Notes under the pieces: model-generated
Told to the model about the DNA's origin: nothing
What the model saw: the letters and a program-made list of their open reading frames with translations, nothing else
The model's database searches: none
Shown: piece by piece, positions 38,916-47,473 of the stretch
Numbering within the stretch: the first letter of the stretch is position 1
Layout of the letters: every line of letters begins with the position of its first letter
NCBI GenBank assembly: GCA_019637295.1
Contig: JAHBVX010000001.1
Span: forward strand, 161,501-225,500
DNA from: Polyangiaceae bacterium
Lineage (GTDB): Bacteria > Myxococcota_A > Polyangia > Polyangiales > Polyangiaceae
Direction: 5' to 3'
DNA length: 64,000 bases
Program-made: the position numbers and the translations under genes

Positions 38916-39043
38916 CTCGCAAGGATGGGCGAGTCTCACCCGGGTTCGCGCAACCACTGCGCACAATGCGAGGCCGAACCGCACAAATTTTCGCGAGAAC
39001 TTCTGGCGGCATGGGCGTTGCTTTGGAGCGGCGCCCAGGAGCC

Positions 39044-40066
39044 ATGACCCCCAAAACCCCCCTCCTCCGCCTCCTCAACCTCCTGACCGGTGCCGGGATC
39101 CTGCTCGCGTCCCCGGCCCTGGCCACCCAGCCCGGCGAGCCTTCGCCCGAGGTCGAGCCGGCGAGCCCGGTCAAGAAGAAGTCCCCCTACTCGCTGCCCT
39201 GGCAGCTGCGCCCGGCCATGCCCGGCAGCGTGGTCCGTTCGGACACATCCGTCGCCATGTTCGACGTGAAGACGCCCGCCGGGGACGCGAGCGGCAGCAC
39301 CATCGCTTCGATGCTGCTGTTCTCCTACAAGGTCAGCGACGCCCTCGCCCCGCTCGTCCGGCTCGGTTACGTGACGACCAAGCTCGACGATGCCGACCGA
39401 GTCTCCGCGTTCGTCAACCCGGTGGTGGGCGCAACCTACGGCATGCCCATCGGGGATGACCTCAAGCTCGGACTGTTCTTGGGCGTCGCGCTGCCTCTCG
39501 GTCAAGGCGGCGGCGACCGCGGCGACCCGACCTCCGACACCTCCAAGCGGTACGCTGCCGCGAGCTCCGGCATCTATGCGCGCGCGGCGATGGACAACGC
39601 GATGTTCGCCGTCAACTACCTCACAGTGTTCCCTGGCGTTGGGCTCGCGTACGTGTCCGACGGCCTGACGATCCAGGGTGAAGTCACCGTGCTCTCCCTG
39701 AATCGCGCGCGCGGTGACGACGCCGTGGAGGCGGACAAGAGTCGCTGGAACCTGACGAGCGGACTGCACGTCGGCTACTTCGTGCTCGACATGCTCTCCC
39801 TCGGCGCGGAGCTTCGCTATCAGCGCTGGCTGTCCACACCCAAGTTCGTGGAGACTGACGAGGACGCGCCCGCGGACGCCCAGCGCGGGCTGCGGGATCA
39901 GGCGACCTTCGCCGTCGGGCCCCGGTTGCACGTCGAGCTAGGCCCCGGGCTCTGGCTCAGACCGGGGATCGCCTACTCGCGAGGCATCGACAAGCCGATG
40001 GCGGGCGCGAACGTCGGACCGACTAACTACAACATCGTGCAGCTCGACGTGCCTCTGGCTTTCTGA
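39044..40066 (+). CDS. Outer-membrane beta-barrel protein
   Basis: This 340-residue protein starts at ATG 39044, which has AGGAG 5 nt upstream. In-frame starts further up lack a ribosome site. Residues 1-25 are a Sec signal ending SPALATQ. The mature part alternates polar and hydrophobic residues as in a barrel of about 12 strands (SMLLFSYKVSDALAPLVRLGY, LKLGLFLGVALPL, NLTSGLHVGYFVLDM) and ends in LDVPLAF with a terminal Phe, the usual assembly signal. No specific porin family is recognised. It is divergent from the Crp/Fnr gene and may be controlled by it through the palindrome at 38902. Confidence 0.75.
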   Translation: MTPKTPLLRLLNLLTGAGILLASPALATQPGEPSPEVEPASPVKKKSPYSLPWQLRPAMPGSVVRSDTSVAMFDVKTPAGDASGSTIASMLLFSYKVSDALAPLVRLGYVTTKLDDADRVSAFVNPVVGATYGMPIGDDLKLGLFLGVALPLGQGGGDRGDPTSDTSKRYAAASSGIYARAAMDNAMFAVNYLTVFPGVGLAYVSDGLTIQGEVTVLSLNRARGDDAVEADKSRWNLTSGLHVGYFVLDMLSLGAELRYQRWLSTPKFVETDEDAPADAQRGLRDQATFAVGPRLHVELGPGLWLRPGIAYSRGIDKPMAGANVGPTNYNIVQLDVPLAF

Positions 40067-40080
40067 GCCCTGCCCCGCCG

Positions 40081-40101
40081 CCGATGGTGTAAAACCATCG
40101 G
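40081..40101 (+). promoter_or_regulatory. Hairpin overlapping the ribosome site of the P-type ATPase gene
   Basis: CCGATGGT-GTAAA-ACCATCGG gives a perfect 8-bp stem. Its 3' arm runs into GGAGG, which then lies only 1 nt before the ATG at 40106. The hairpin could mask the ribosome site, or it may be the terminator of the upstream gene, whose stop is 15 bp before it. Confidence 0.4.
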
Positions 40102-40105
40102 AGGC

Positions 40106-43100
40106 ATGAAGAGCTTCGACCGCTTCGCGCTCCGGGATGTGTTCAGGGCGGCCGGCAGCGCGTTCTCCAAGCGTCAGCGCCGCGTGTGGCTCGGGCAGAA
40201 GCGCGCATTCGTCGAGTACCGGAAGGTCGCTCGCGACGAGGAGATCGCCTTCGCCAAGCGGCTGGAGGCGCAGCTCGGGCGCGCGGCGTGGGCTCGTTCG
40301 ATTCGTCTCGAGCTGCACTCGCGCCGGGTCGTCATCGAGCTGGGCGAGGGCTCGCCCACGGAGCTCGACGTCGTTCGCTTCGTCGAGATGGCCGAGCGAG
40401 GGGTCGGAATCGACAATGCATCCTTCGACGAGACGCACGAGCATCCGGCGGACCACGAGCCCGCCGAACGGCTCTTGGTGGAGCTGGCCGCCGACCTGGC
40501 CAGCTTCGTGGTCGGCGCGTCTCTCAGCGCGACGCCCCTGCCGCCCTCCGCGGTAGCCGGAACCCTGGGCGCGGTCACCGCGGTCGTACGCGGCTCCGCC
40601 AAGCTGCGCGAGGGCCTCGAGCGCCGCTTCGGAGTGGACCGCGCCGACCTGGGCTCGAGCCTGGTCATGTCCGCGGCCAACGCCTTCGCCCAGCGCCCGG
40701 TCAGCTCGCTGGTCGACGTGGCGCACAAGGCGATCTTGCTGCGCGAGGTGCAAGCGCAGCGACGCACGTGGCAAGCCCGCGAGCGCGAGCTCCCCGTGGC
40801 AGACCGCGAGAGCTCGCGGCCCGAGGAGCGCCCCGTGCCGCTGCCGCGAGGACCCATCGAGCAGTATGCGGACCGAGCGTGGTTGGTCTCGCTGACCGGG
40901 TTCGGCGTCAGCTTCCTGACCACCCGTAACGTTCAGCGCGCCGTCTCCGCGCTGTTCGGCGGTCTGCCCAAGCCCGCGCGCCTCGGACGCGATGCCTTCG
41001 CCTCGGCGCTCGCCTACGACCTGGCGGAGCGGCGGGTCTTGGTCGTCGATCGGGACGTGCTCCGACGTCTCGATCGCGTCGACTGCATCGTGTTGCAAGG
41101 CGATCTCGTGTCTCGGGATCGCTTCGAGGTCGGCGAGATCATCACCCAGGCGCCGCTCGATACGAGTCGCGCGCGCGAGCACGTTCTTGCGTTGCTCGAT
41201 CCGGACCAGCCGCTGGAGGTACGTCGCTCAGGGAGCCTCGCCCTCGGACCCGTCAAGCTGCTGGACGCCAAGCTCGAGCCCAGCCTCGCGGGGCCAGCGG
41301 AGGAGCTCGCACGCCGCGGCGCGCTGACCCTGGCGCTGGCCCAAGACGACAACATAACGGCGCTCATCGAGCTGCGGATCGTGCCGCAAACCGGCGTGGA
41401 GGAGCTGATCACCGCGGCGCACGAGGCATCCATGCGCGTGGTGGTCGCGTCCGACGACGACGGCGTGCTGCAGCGTCTCCACGCGGATGACTCGATCCCG
41501 AGCGGACCGGGCATGGAGAGCGGGATTCGCCGGCTTCAACGCGAAGGTCGCGCCGTCATGCTCGTGGGCACCGGGGCGAGTGCGCGCTCGCTGGCTGCGG
41601 CGGACTGTGGGGTCGGGCTCCTGCGCTCCGGGGACCCGGCTCCATGGGGAGCGCACGTGATCTGTGGCGGGGATCTGTCGGACGTTCGTTATCTGTTGCA
41701 GGCCTGTGTCAGCGCTCGGCGCGTCGCCAAGCAGAGCGTCAACGTCGCGCTCGGAGCCGCGTCGGTCGGTACGTTGATCTCGGCCGGCGGTGTGATCCCG
41801 ATGACCACTCGACGGATCATGGCCGTGGTCAACACCGCCACCCTCGTCGCCATGGCCGGAGGCGCGCGCGCGTCCTACTCGCTCAGTCGTCAAGCGCTGC
41901 CGCCGCCGCGCGACCGGACGCCGTGGCACGCCATCGACGCCCGTGGCGCGCTCGAGCGCCTCGGGACGTCATCCCGCGGTCTGACCCGGGGCGAGGCCGT
42001 TCATCGCAAGCGCCGCACCCTGACGAAGGAGCGCCTGCCCGTGTTCGAGCTACTCGATCACGTCAGCGACGAGCTGTTCAACCCGCTCGCGCCGCTCTTG
42101 GCCGCCGGCGCCGGCCTCTCGGCGGTCGTCGGCTCATTGAGCGACGCCGCGATGGTCGGCTCGGTCGTGCTGCTGAACGCCGGCATCGGCGGTGTCCAGC
42201 GGTTCCGCGCCGAGCGAGCCATCAAAGACCTGGGGCAACATGCCGCACGCAATGCGCTCGTGCGACGTGGGGGCGAGCTCCTGCAGATCCCCGGCAGTGA
42301 TGTGGTGCGTGGGGACATCGTGCTGCTGTCGGCCGGCGAGGTCGTGCCCGCGGATTGCCGCATCATCGAGGCGGAGTCACTGGAGGTGGACGCATCGAGT
42401 CTGACCGGAGAGTCGCTGCCGGTGAAGAAGAGCGCGCTCGTGAGCTTCGAACGTGAAGTCGCCGACCGCTCGTGCATCCTGTACGAGGGGACGGCGATCG
42501 CCTCGGGGCGGGCGGTCGCCGTGGCGGTGGCCACCGGGGATCAGACCGAAGCGCGTCGCGGTGGCCCGGCGGCCGCTGGGGACGGTGTCGAGCGCGGCGT
42601 CGAGAAGCGGCTGTCCGAGCTGGTGGATCTCACGCTCCCGGTCGCGGTCGCGGCCGCGGCGGGGGTCGTGGGCGTGGGGGTGCTGCGCGGACGCAAGCTC
42701 AGCGACGTGATCGCGTCGGGCGTGAGCCTCGCGGTCGCGTCCGTGCCCGAGGGTCTGCCGCTGATCGCGACCGCCGCGCAGCTCGCGGCTGCCGAGCGGC
42801 TCGGGACCCGCGGCGCGCTGGTACGGAATCACCGCAGCGTAGAGGCGCTCGGCCGGGTCGATCTGCTGTGCGTCGACAAGACCGGGACCGTGACCCAGGG
42901 TCGCATCGAGCTCAGCATCGTGAGCGACGGCGTGGACGAGGAGTCCGTGAGCGCGCTCGCCGGCCCCCGAGTTCGCGCGCTGGCCGCCGCGCTGCGCGCC
43001 AGCCCCGACCCGCGCACGACGACCGGCGTACACGACCCCACCGACGCAGCGCTGTGGAGAGCTGCGGACAGGGCCGCGGTGACGCCGGCGTATGGGGCGG

Positions 43101-44530
43101 AGGGTTGGCGCCGGGTCTCCGAGCTCGCCTTCGAGGCTGGGCGTAGCTATCACGCCGTGCTCGGTCAGGTGGGCGTCGCGTCTTCGCTCAGCGTCAAAGG
43201 CGCGCCCGAGGTCGTGCTCCCCCAGTGCTCCGCTTGGCTTCGAGGTAATCTCCGAAAGCCGCTCGCCGACGGGGACGCGGAGCGGCTCGCGCGCGTTGCT
43301 GCGGACCTCGCGCGCCGCGGTCTGCGGGTGCTCGCGGTGGCGGAGCGCAGCGTCGGCGCCGAGGACCGCCTCGACCCGAGCCGCCCGGTCGGGCTCGGGT
43401 TCCTCGGGTTCTTGGCGTTCAGCGATCCGGTGCGGCCCACCGCCGCGAAGGCCCTGGCGGATCTGGCCGAAATCGGCGTGCAGACGGTGATGATCACCGG
43501 GGATCACCCGAGCACCGCCGAGGCCATCGCGAGCGAACTCGGCTTGCTCGGCGGGCGCAAGATCCTGACCGGCGCCGAGCTGTCTCGGCTGAGCGAGGAG
43601 GAGCTCGACGCGACGGTCATCGACGTTGGCGTGTTCGCTCGACTGACGCCGTCCCAGAAGGTGCGCATCGTTCGCGCTCTTCAGCGCGCGGGTCGCTGTG
43701 TGGCCATGGTGGGTGACGGCGCGAACGACGCGCCTGCCATTCGCCTCGCGAACGTGGGCATCGCGATCGGCGAGCACAGCACGGCGGCCGCTCGCGGCGC
43801 CGCGGACATCGTGCTGACGGACGAGCGGATCGAGACGCTGGTTCATGCGATCATCGAGGGACGCGCGGTCTGGAAGTCCGTGCGCGACGCGGTGAGCATC
43901 CTCGTCGGCGGGAACTTGGGCGAGATCGGGTTCACGCTCGCGGGCAGCGTGATCGACGGGCGGCCGCCGCTCAACGCGCGGCAGTTGCTGCTGGTCAACC
44001 TGCTCACGGACGTGGGACCCGCGATGGCGGTCGCGCTCAAGCCGCCGGATCCCGAGACCCTGGCGTCCCTCGGCCGGGAGGGGCCCGACGCGAGCTTGGC
44101 CGAGCCGCTCAAGCGGGACGTGGCCGCGCGAGCGCTCGTGACCGCTGGCGGGGCGGGCGCTGCGTGGCTCACCGCGCGGGCTCTCGGCGGACGTGAGCGC
44201 GCTTCCACCGTCGGTCTGCTGGCGTTGGTCGGCACCCAGTTGGGCCAAACCCTGGTGTCGGGCGGCTTCAGCCGCCCGGTGGTGCTGACCAGCGTGGCCA
44301 GCGCCGCCGTGCTCGGCGCGGTCGTTCAGACGCCCGTCGTGAGCCACTTCTTTGGCTGCCGCCCGCTCGGTCCCGTGGGGGTGAGCACGGCCATTGGCGC
44401 ATCCGCGCTCGCGACCTTCGTCTCCGCCAAGTACCCGGACGTGGTCAGCCGCATCGCCCACCGGCTCCGGCTGTTCGACGTCGTACCTTCTCGGGACCCA
44501 GAGCAACTAACCGACGGTGCCCGCCGTTAA
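40106..44530 (+). CDS. Giant P-type ATPase, CtpI-like, with degenerate N-terminal ATPase half
   Basis: This is a 1474-residue membrane protein. Residues about 630-1340 are a complete P2-like cation ATPase: VDASSLTGES actuator-type loop, SVASVPEGLP in helix M4, CVDKTGTVTQ with phosphorylated D924, KGAPEV nucleotide site and VGDGANDAP hinge. There is no CPC metal motif in M4, so the ion is not a soft metal such as Cu. The N-terminal 600 residues include a second, decayed ATPase-like half (RVVVASDDDGVLQRL, GTGASARSLAAADCGVGLL) without a DKTGT. This organisation matches mycobacterial CtpI-type proteins of about 1600 residues, whose substrate is unsettled. Confidence 0.85.
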   Translation: MKSFDRFALRDVFRAAGSAFSKRQRRVWLGQKRAFVEYRKVARDEEIAFAKRLEAQLGRAAWARSIRLELHSRRVVIELGEGSPTELDVVRFVEMAERGVGIDNASFDETHEHPADHEPAERLLVELAADLASFVVGASLSATPLPPSAVAGTLGAVTAVVRGSAKLREGLERRFGVDRADLGSSLVMSAANAFAQRPVSSLVDVAHKAILLREVQAQRRTWQARERELPVADRESSRPEERPVPLPRGPIEQYADRAWLVSLTGFGVSFLTTRNVQRAVSALFGGLPKPARLGRDAFASALAYDLAERRVLVVDRDVLRRLDRVDCIVLQGDLVSRDRFEVGEIITQAPLDTSRAREHVLALLDPDQPLEVRRSGSLALGPVKLLDAKLEPSLAGPAEELARRGALTLALAQDDNITALIELRIVPQTGVEELITAAHEASMRVVVASDDDGVLQRLHADDSIPSGPGMESGIRRLQREGRAVMLVGTGASARSLAAADCGVGLLRSGDPAPWGAHVICGGDLSDVRYLLQACVSARRVAKQSVNVALGAASVGTLISAGGVIPMTTRRIMAVVNTATLVAMAGGARASYSLSRQALPPPRDRTPWHAIDARGALERLGTSSRGLTRGEAVHRKRRTLTKERLPVFELLDHVSDELFNPLAPLLAAGAGLSAVVGSLSDAAMVGSVVLLNAGIGGVQRFRAERAIKDLGQHAARNALVRRGGELLQIPGSDVVRGDIVLLSAGEVVPADCRIIEAESLEVDASSLTGESLPVKKSALVSFEREVADRSCILYEGTAIASGRAVAVAVATGDQTEARRGGPAAAGDGVERGVEKRLSELVDLTLPVAVAAAAGVVGVGVLRGRKLSDVIASGVSLAVASVPEGLPLIATAAQLAAAERLGTRGALVRNHRSVEALGRVDLLCVDKTGTVTQGRIELSIVSDGVDEESVSALAGPRVRALAAALRASPDPRTTTGVHDPTDAALWRAADRAAVTPAYGAEGWRRVSELAFEAGRSYHAVLGQVGVASSLSVKGAPEVVLPQCSAWLRGNLRKPLADGDAERLARVAADLARRGLRVLAVAERSVGAEDRLDPSRPVGLGFLGFLAFSDPVRPTAAKALADLAEIGVQTVMITGDHPSTAEAIASELGLLGGRKILTGAELSRLSEEELDATVIDVGVFARLTPSQKVRIVRALQRAGRCVAMVGDGANDAPAIRLANVGIAIGEHSTAAARGAADIVLTDERIETLVHAIIEGRAVWKSVRDAVSILVGGNLGEIGFTLAGSVIDGRPPLNARQLLLVNLLTDVGPAMAVALKPPDPETLASLGREGPDASLAEPLKRDVAARALVTAGGAGAAWLTARALGGRERASTVGLLALVGTQLGQTLVSGGFSRPVVLTSVASAAVLGAVVQTPVVSHFFGCRPLGPVGVSTAIGASALATFVSAKYPDVVSRIAHRLRLFDVVPSRDPEQLTDGARR

Positions 44531-44568
44531 TTTGGCCCGCGTCCGCTGGCTGTGGCCAAACCGGACGC
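44531..44568 (+). promoter_or_regulatory. Interleaved inverted repeats occupying the whole leader of the next gene
   Basis: Two 7-bp inverted repeats are interleaved: TTTGGCC (44531-44537) with GGCCAAA (44554-44560), and GCGTCCG (44539-44545) with CGGACGC (44562-44568). The last arm ends directly at the ATG at 44569. The order A-B-A'-B' allows either two mutually exclusive hairpins or a pseudoknot. It could also act as terminator of the ATPase gene, whose stop is at 44530. Confidence 0.5.
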
Positions 44569-45297
44569 ATGAAGGCCCAGCTGTCCACTCTGTGTTCCCT
44601 CGCCGCTCTCGCCATGGGTTGCGGCGCCACCGGCGTTCCGACGCCGCAGATCGCCGACCTCGACTCGCCAACTGCCAAGCAGAGCGCGCGCGGGGCGGAC
44701 TCCTTCGTCCCCAGCGACGCCATCTACTCCGAGGACGAACCCGTCGCCAAAGGCCCCACACCGTTCGCGCAGCGCGAGGTCGGTGACTACGTCGTCCACC
44801 GCTTCTCGGGGAGCTTCAACAAGAGCCCAATGGTGCTCACCGAGTCCGTGATCGCCAAGCGAGGTGCGCTGATCATCATCGACTACACCCTCGAAGAGGG
44901 TAGCCGGGCGACCCGCCTGCGGGTGACCCACGACATCGACACCGACAAGGTGCTGCGCGTGCGAGAAATGCAGGGAAATCGCGAGCTCGCAGCCACCGAG
45001 GCCCAGTACGAAGCCCTGATCGCCAAGACCGTGTTCGCGCCCGACTCGAACGACGCCCTCGTCGCGAGCGAAGCGGGCACCTGCCTGATCGGGCAAGAAG
45101 AGGTGGACTGCGAGAAGGTGCGTTACAGCGTGACCGTGAACGAGCAAGCCGCCGAACTCACGGTAGCCCGCAGCGCTTCACTCGAGGGTCGCGACCTGTC
45201 CGGCGAGATCACGACGAAGGACGGCAAGATCGTGTACAAGGCCGAGCTCGTCGAGCGCGGCAAGGGCATGCCCAGTCAGGGTTTCGCGCGGCGCTAG
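44569..45297 (+). CDS. Lipoprotein of unknown function
   Basis: This is a 242-residue protein with signal peptide and lipobox ALAMGCGA (Cys 18). The mature part is mostly beta-like (VGDYVVHRFSGSF, ALIIIDYTLEEGSRATRLRV, YKAELVERGKG) with two Cys (GTCLIGQEEVDCEKVRY) likely forming a disulfide. No repeat or linker region is present, unlike many lipoproteins in this window. Its leader is filled by interleaved inverted repeats that leave no free ribosome site. Only GGA within the last repeat arm, 4-6 nt before the ATG, could serve. Function unknown. Confidence 0.75.
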   Translation: MKAQLSTLCSLAALAMGCGATGVPTPQIADLDSPTAKQSARGADSFVPSDAIYSEDEPVAKGPTPFAQREVGDYVVHRFSGSFNKSPMVLTESVIAKRGALIIIDYTLEEGSRATRLRVTHDIDTDKVLRVREMQGNRELAATEAQYEALIAKTVFAPDSNDALVASEAGTCLIGQEEVDCEKVRYSVTVNEQAAELTVARSASLEGRDLSGEITTKDGKIVYKAELVERGKGMPSQGFARR

Positions 45298-45310
45298 CGA
45301 GCTCGCGTCC

Positions 45311-46192
45311 ATGACCGATCAGCGCACAGTGCGCGTGGCCGTCATCGGTGACGTGCATGGGGCGTGGGACGAAGAGGACGTCGAGTACTTCGACGACTCG
45401 GACTACGACGTGGTGCTGTTCGTCGGGGACATCGGCAGCTATCGCCACAAGCAGACCCTCGCGGTGGCGCGTCGGATCGCGCGACTGCGCAAGCGCGCGA
45501 TCCTCATCCCCGGCAACCACGACGCCGTGCTCGCGGCCCAGCTCGTGGCCGAGGTCGTGCAGAGCAAGCTCGCCACCTCGGCGCTCGGCTTCTTCGGCAC
45601 GCGGCTCCAGGGGGAGCTGGCCCGCGCGCTCGGCAGCGTCGAGATCGCGGGCTACAGCGTGCACGAGCTGGCGAGCCACGAGCTGAGCGTGATCGCCGCG
45701 CGCCCACACTCGATGGGCGGGCCGGGAGTCGCCTTCGGCCCGTTGCTGAAGCGCCGCTTCGGCATCACCGATCTGGACTCCTCCCGTCGCCGGCTGGAAG
45801 AGCTGGTGGAGGGCTGCCGCTACGAGCGCGTGCTGTTCCTCGCCCACAACGGCCCCACGGGGTTCGGAGGCGCGCCCACGGACATCTGGGGGTGCGACTT
45901 CAAAGAGGGTGGCGGCGACTTCGGTGACGCCGATCTCGAGCACGCGATTGCCCACGCGCGCCGGCGTGGCAAGCGTGTGCTGGCGGTGGTTGCGGGGCAC
46001 ATGCACCATCGGGTCAAGGGCGGCGGAACCCGCACCTGGCAGGTCACGGACGCCGGAACGCTGTACCTGAACGCAGCCCGGGTGCCGCGGGTGCTCAGGC
46101 AATCCGGCAAGCGGGTGCGCCATCACGTCCGACTGCTCGTGTTCGGCGACGACGCCCAGGCGGAAGAAGTGTTGGTGCCCGAGCGCGAGTGA
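45311..46192 (+). CDS. Calcineurin-like metallophosphoesterase (TIGR04168-like)
   Basis: This is a 293-residue cytoplasmic protein. All the dinuclear metal motifs are in order: GDVHGAWDEED (residues about 13-23), FVGDIGSY (about 38-45), PGNHD (about 63-67), LAHNGPTGFGG (about 177-187) and GHMHH (about 236-240). The overall look matches the subfamily found in cyanobacteria and plants, whose substrate is unknown. It starts 13 bp after the lipoprotein gene and likely shares its transcript. A strong palindrome follows 20 bp after its stop. Confidence 0.85.
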   Translation: MTDQRTVRVAVIGDVHGAWDEEDVEYFDDSDYDVVLFVGDIGSYRHKQTLAVARRIARLRKRAILIPGNHDAVLAAQLVAEVVQSKLATSALGFFGTRLQGELARALGSVEIAGYSVHELASHELSVIAARPHSMGGPGVAFGPLLKRRFGITDLDSSRRRLEELVEGCRYERVLFLAHNGPTGFGGAPTDIWGCDFKEGGGDFGDADLEHAIAHARRRGKRVLAVVAGHMHHRVKGGGTRTWQVTDAGTLYLNAARVPRVLRQSGKRVRHHVRLLVFGDDAQAEEVLVPERE

Positions 46193-46212
46193 GGGCGCTT
46201 CGGAACGAACGA

Positions 46213-46230
46213 CACGCTGCCGGCAGCGTG
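46213..46230. terminator. Palindromic hairpin between convergent genes
   Basis: CACGCTG-CCGG-CAGCGTG is an 18-bp perfect palindrome in the 118-bp gap between convergent genes ending at 46192 and 46311. The symmetrical position suggests a bidirectional terminator, although no U-tracts flank it. Confidence 0.45.
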
Positions 46231-46310
46231 GCCGGTCAACGTGCGTAACTCGGGGCGGAACGATGAGGAAACGGTGACGACGGCGCTTGGCAGCCTTCGC
46301 TTGCGCAGGC

Positions 46311-47273
46311 TCAATCCAAGGTCAGGATCACGTTGCCGATCTTCTGACCGCTCTCCACGTAGCGAAAGGCCTCCTGGATCTGCTCGAGCGGGAAGCGTCG
46401 ATCGATGACGGGTCGGAACTCCTTCTGCTCCACGAGGCACTTGATGAGGGTCAGGCTCCCCTTGGGATCGAGCGGGATGGGGAACCTGACTCGCTTCCCG
46501 CCCAACAGCGGCGTGACGGCCGCCAGTAGCAGGTTCTGTCCTCCGGGACCGAGCTCCGAGGAGATGTAGACCCCGCGCTCCGCGAGCAGAGGCTTGCACT
46601 GGCCAAAGGTGCTCTTCCCCACGGCATCGAAGACCAAGTCGTAGCTCGCTGGATGACGGGTGAAGTCGTCCGTTTGGTAGTCGATCACTCGGGATGCACC
46701 CAGGGACTCGACGAGCCCGAAGTGCTCGGCGGCGCACACTGCCGTCACCGCGACGCCGTGGTGCTTCAACAGTTGAATGGCCGCCGAGCCAATCGCCCCG
46801 GTTCCGCCGTTGACCAAGGCAGTCTGTCCCGCACGGAGGCTCACCTTGTTGATGAAGTTGATCGCGTAGTGCGCGCCCTCGGTACACGCGACCGCCTCCT
46901 CGTAGGTGAGCCCCTCCGGCAGAGTCAGGATGGCGTTGTCCTCGTGAAAGGTCATGTACTCGGCGTGGGACCCGAGGCTGTTGTCGTCGAAGCCCCAGAC
47001 GCGATCCCCGGGCGAGAAGCGCGTTACCCCTGCACCCACGGCTTCGACGTCCCCTGCGAAATCGGAGCCCGTCGCGACGAACTTTGGTCGCCACAGACCG
47101 CAGAAGAAGCGAAACACCCACGGCTTGCCGCGAAGGATGCCGCTGTCGGTGCGATTGACGGAAGCCGCCCGAACCCGGATCAGGACTTCTCCGGGCGCGA
47201 CGGTGGGCTTGGGCAGCTCGCGTACGCTCAGGACCTCGGGAGGCCCGTACTCGGTCCGATAGGCAGTCCTCAT
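46311..47273 (-). CDS. NAD(P)-dependent medium-chain dehydrogenase, quinone-oxidoreductase-like
   Basis: This 320-residue enzyme has a GroES-like N-terminal domain (GEVLIRVRAASVNRTDSGIL, VGAGVTRFSPGDRVWGF) and a Rossmann domain with ALVNGGTGAIGSAAIQLLK at about 150-168. The structural and catalytic zinc Cys of alcohol dehydrogenases are missing, which points to the zeta-crystallin/quinone reductase branch using NADPH. It is preceded by a 17-bp inverted repeat at 47303 and is transcribed alone, convergent with the phosphoesterase. The substrate is unknown. Confidence 0.87.
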   Translation of the reverse strand: MRTAYRTEYGPPEVLSVRELPKPTVAPGEVLIRVRAASVNRTDSGILRGKPWVFRFFCGLWRPKFVATGSDFAGDVEAVGAGVTRFSPGDRVWGFDDNSLGSHAEYMTFHEDNAILTLPEGLTYEEAVACTEGAHYAINFINKVSLRAGQTALVNGGTGAIGSAAIQLLKHHGVAVTAVCAAEHFGLVESLGASRVIDYQTDDFTRHPASYDLVFDAVGKSTFGQCKPLLAERGVYISSELGPGGQNLLLAAVTPLLGGKRVRFPIPLDPKGSLTLIKCLVEQKEFRPVIDRRFPLEQIQEAFRYVESGQKIGNVILTLD

Positions 47274-47302
47274 GGGCGTCTACCCTGCGTCCGTCGCCCA
47301 TT

Positions 47303-47319
47303 AGTGTCAACAGTACACT
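47303..47319. promoter_or_regulatory. Inverted repeat upstream of the dehydrogenase gene
   Basis: AGTGT-N7-ACACT lies about 30-46 bp upstream of the dehydrogenase start. On the minus strand it contains TTGACA, a -35-like hexamer, so a repressor bound here would cover the promoter. No regulator gene is adjacent. Confidence 0.35.
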
Positions 47320-47473
47320 CAGACGAGCGCCCTCGTGCTCACGCTTCGCGATGCCGCTCTACCATCAGCGGCACCTGACGCGCTTGCGCGCTTCGCGTCG
47401 TAGCCGGGGGTGTCAACGGTCGGCGGACGGGTGCGGATTGCGCCGTAGCCGGGCGCAAGTTAGAGGCGTCGTC

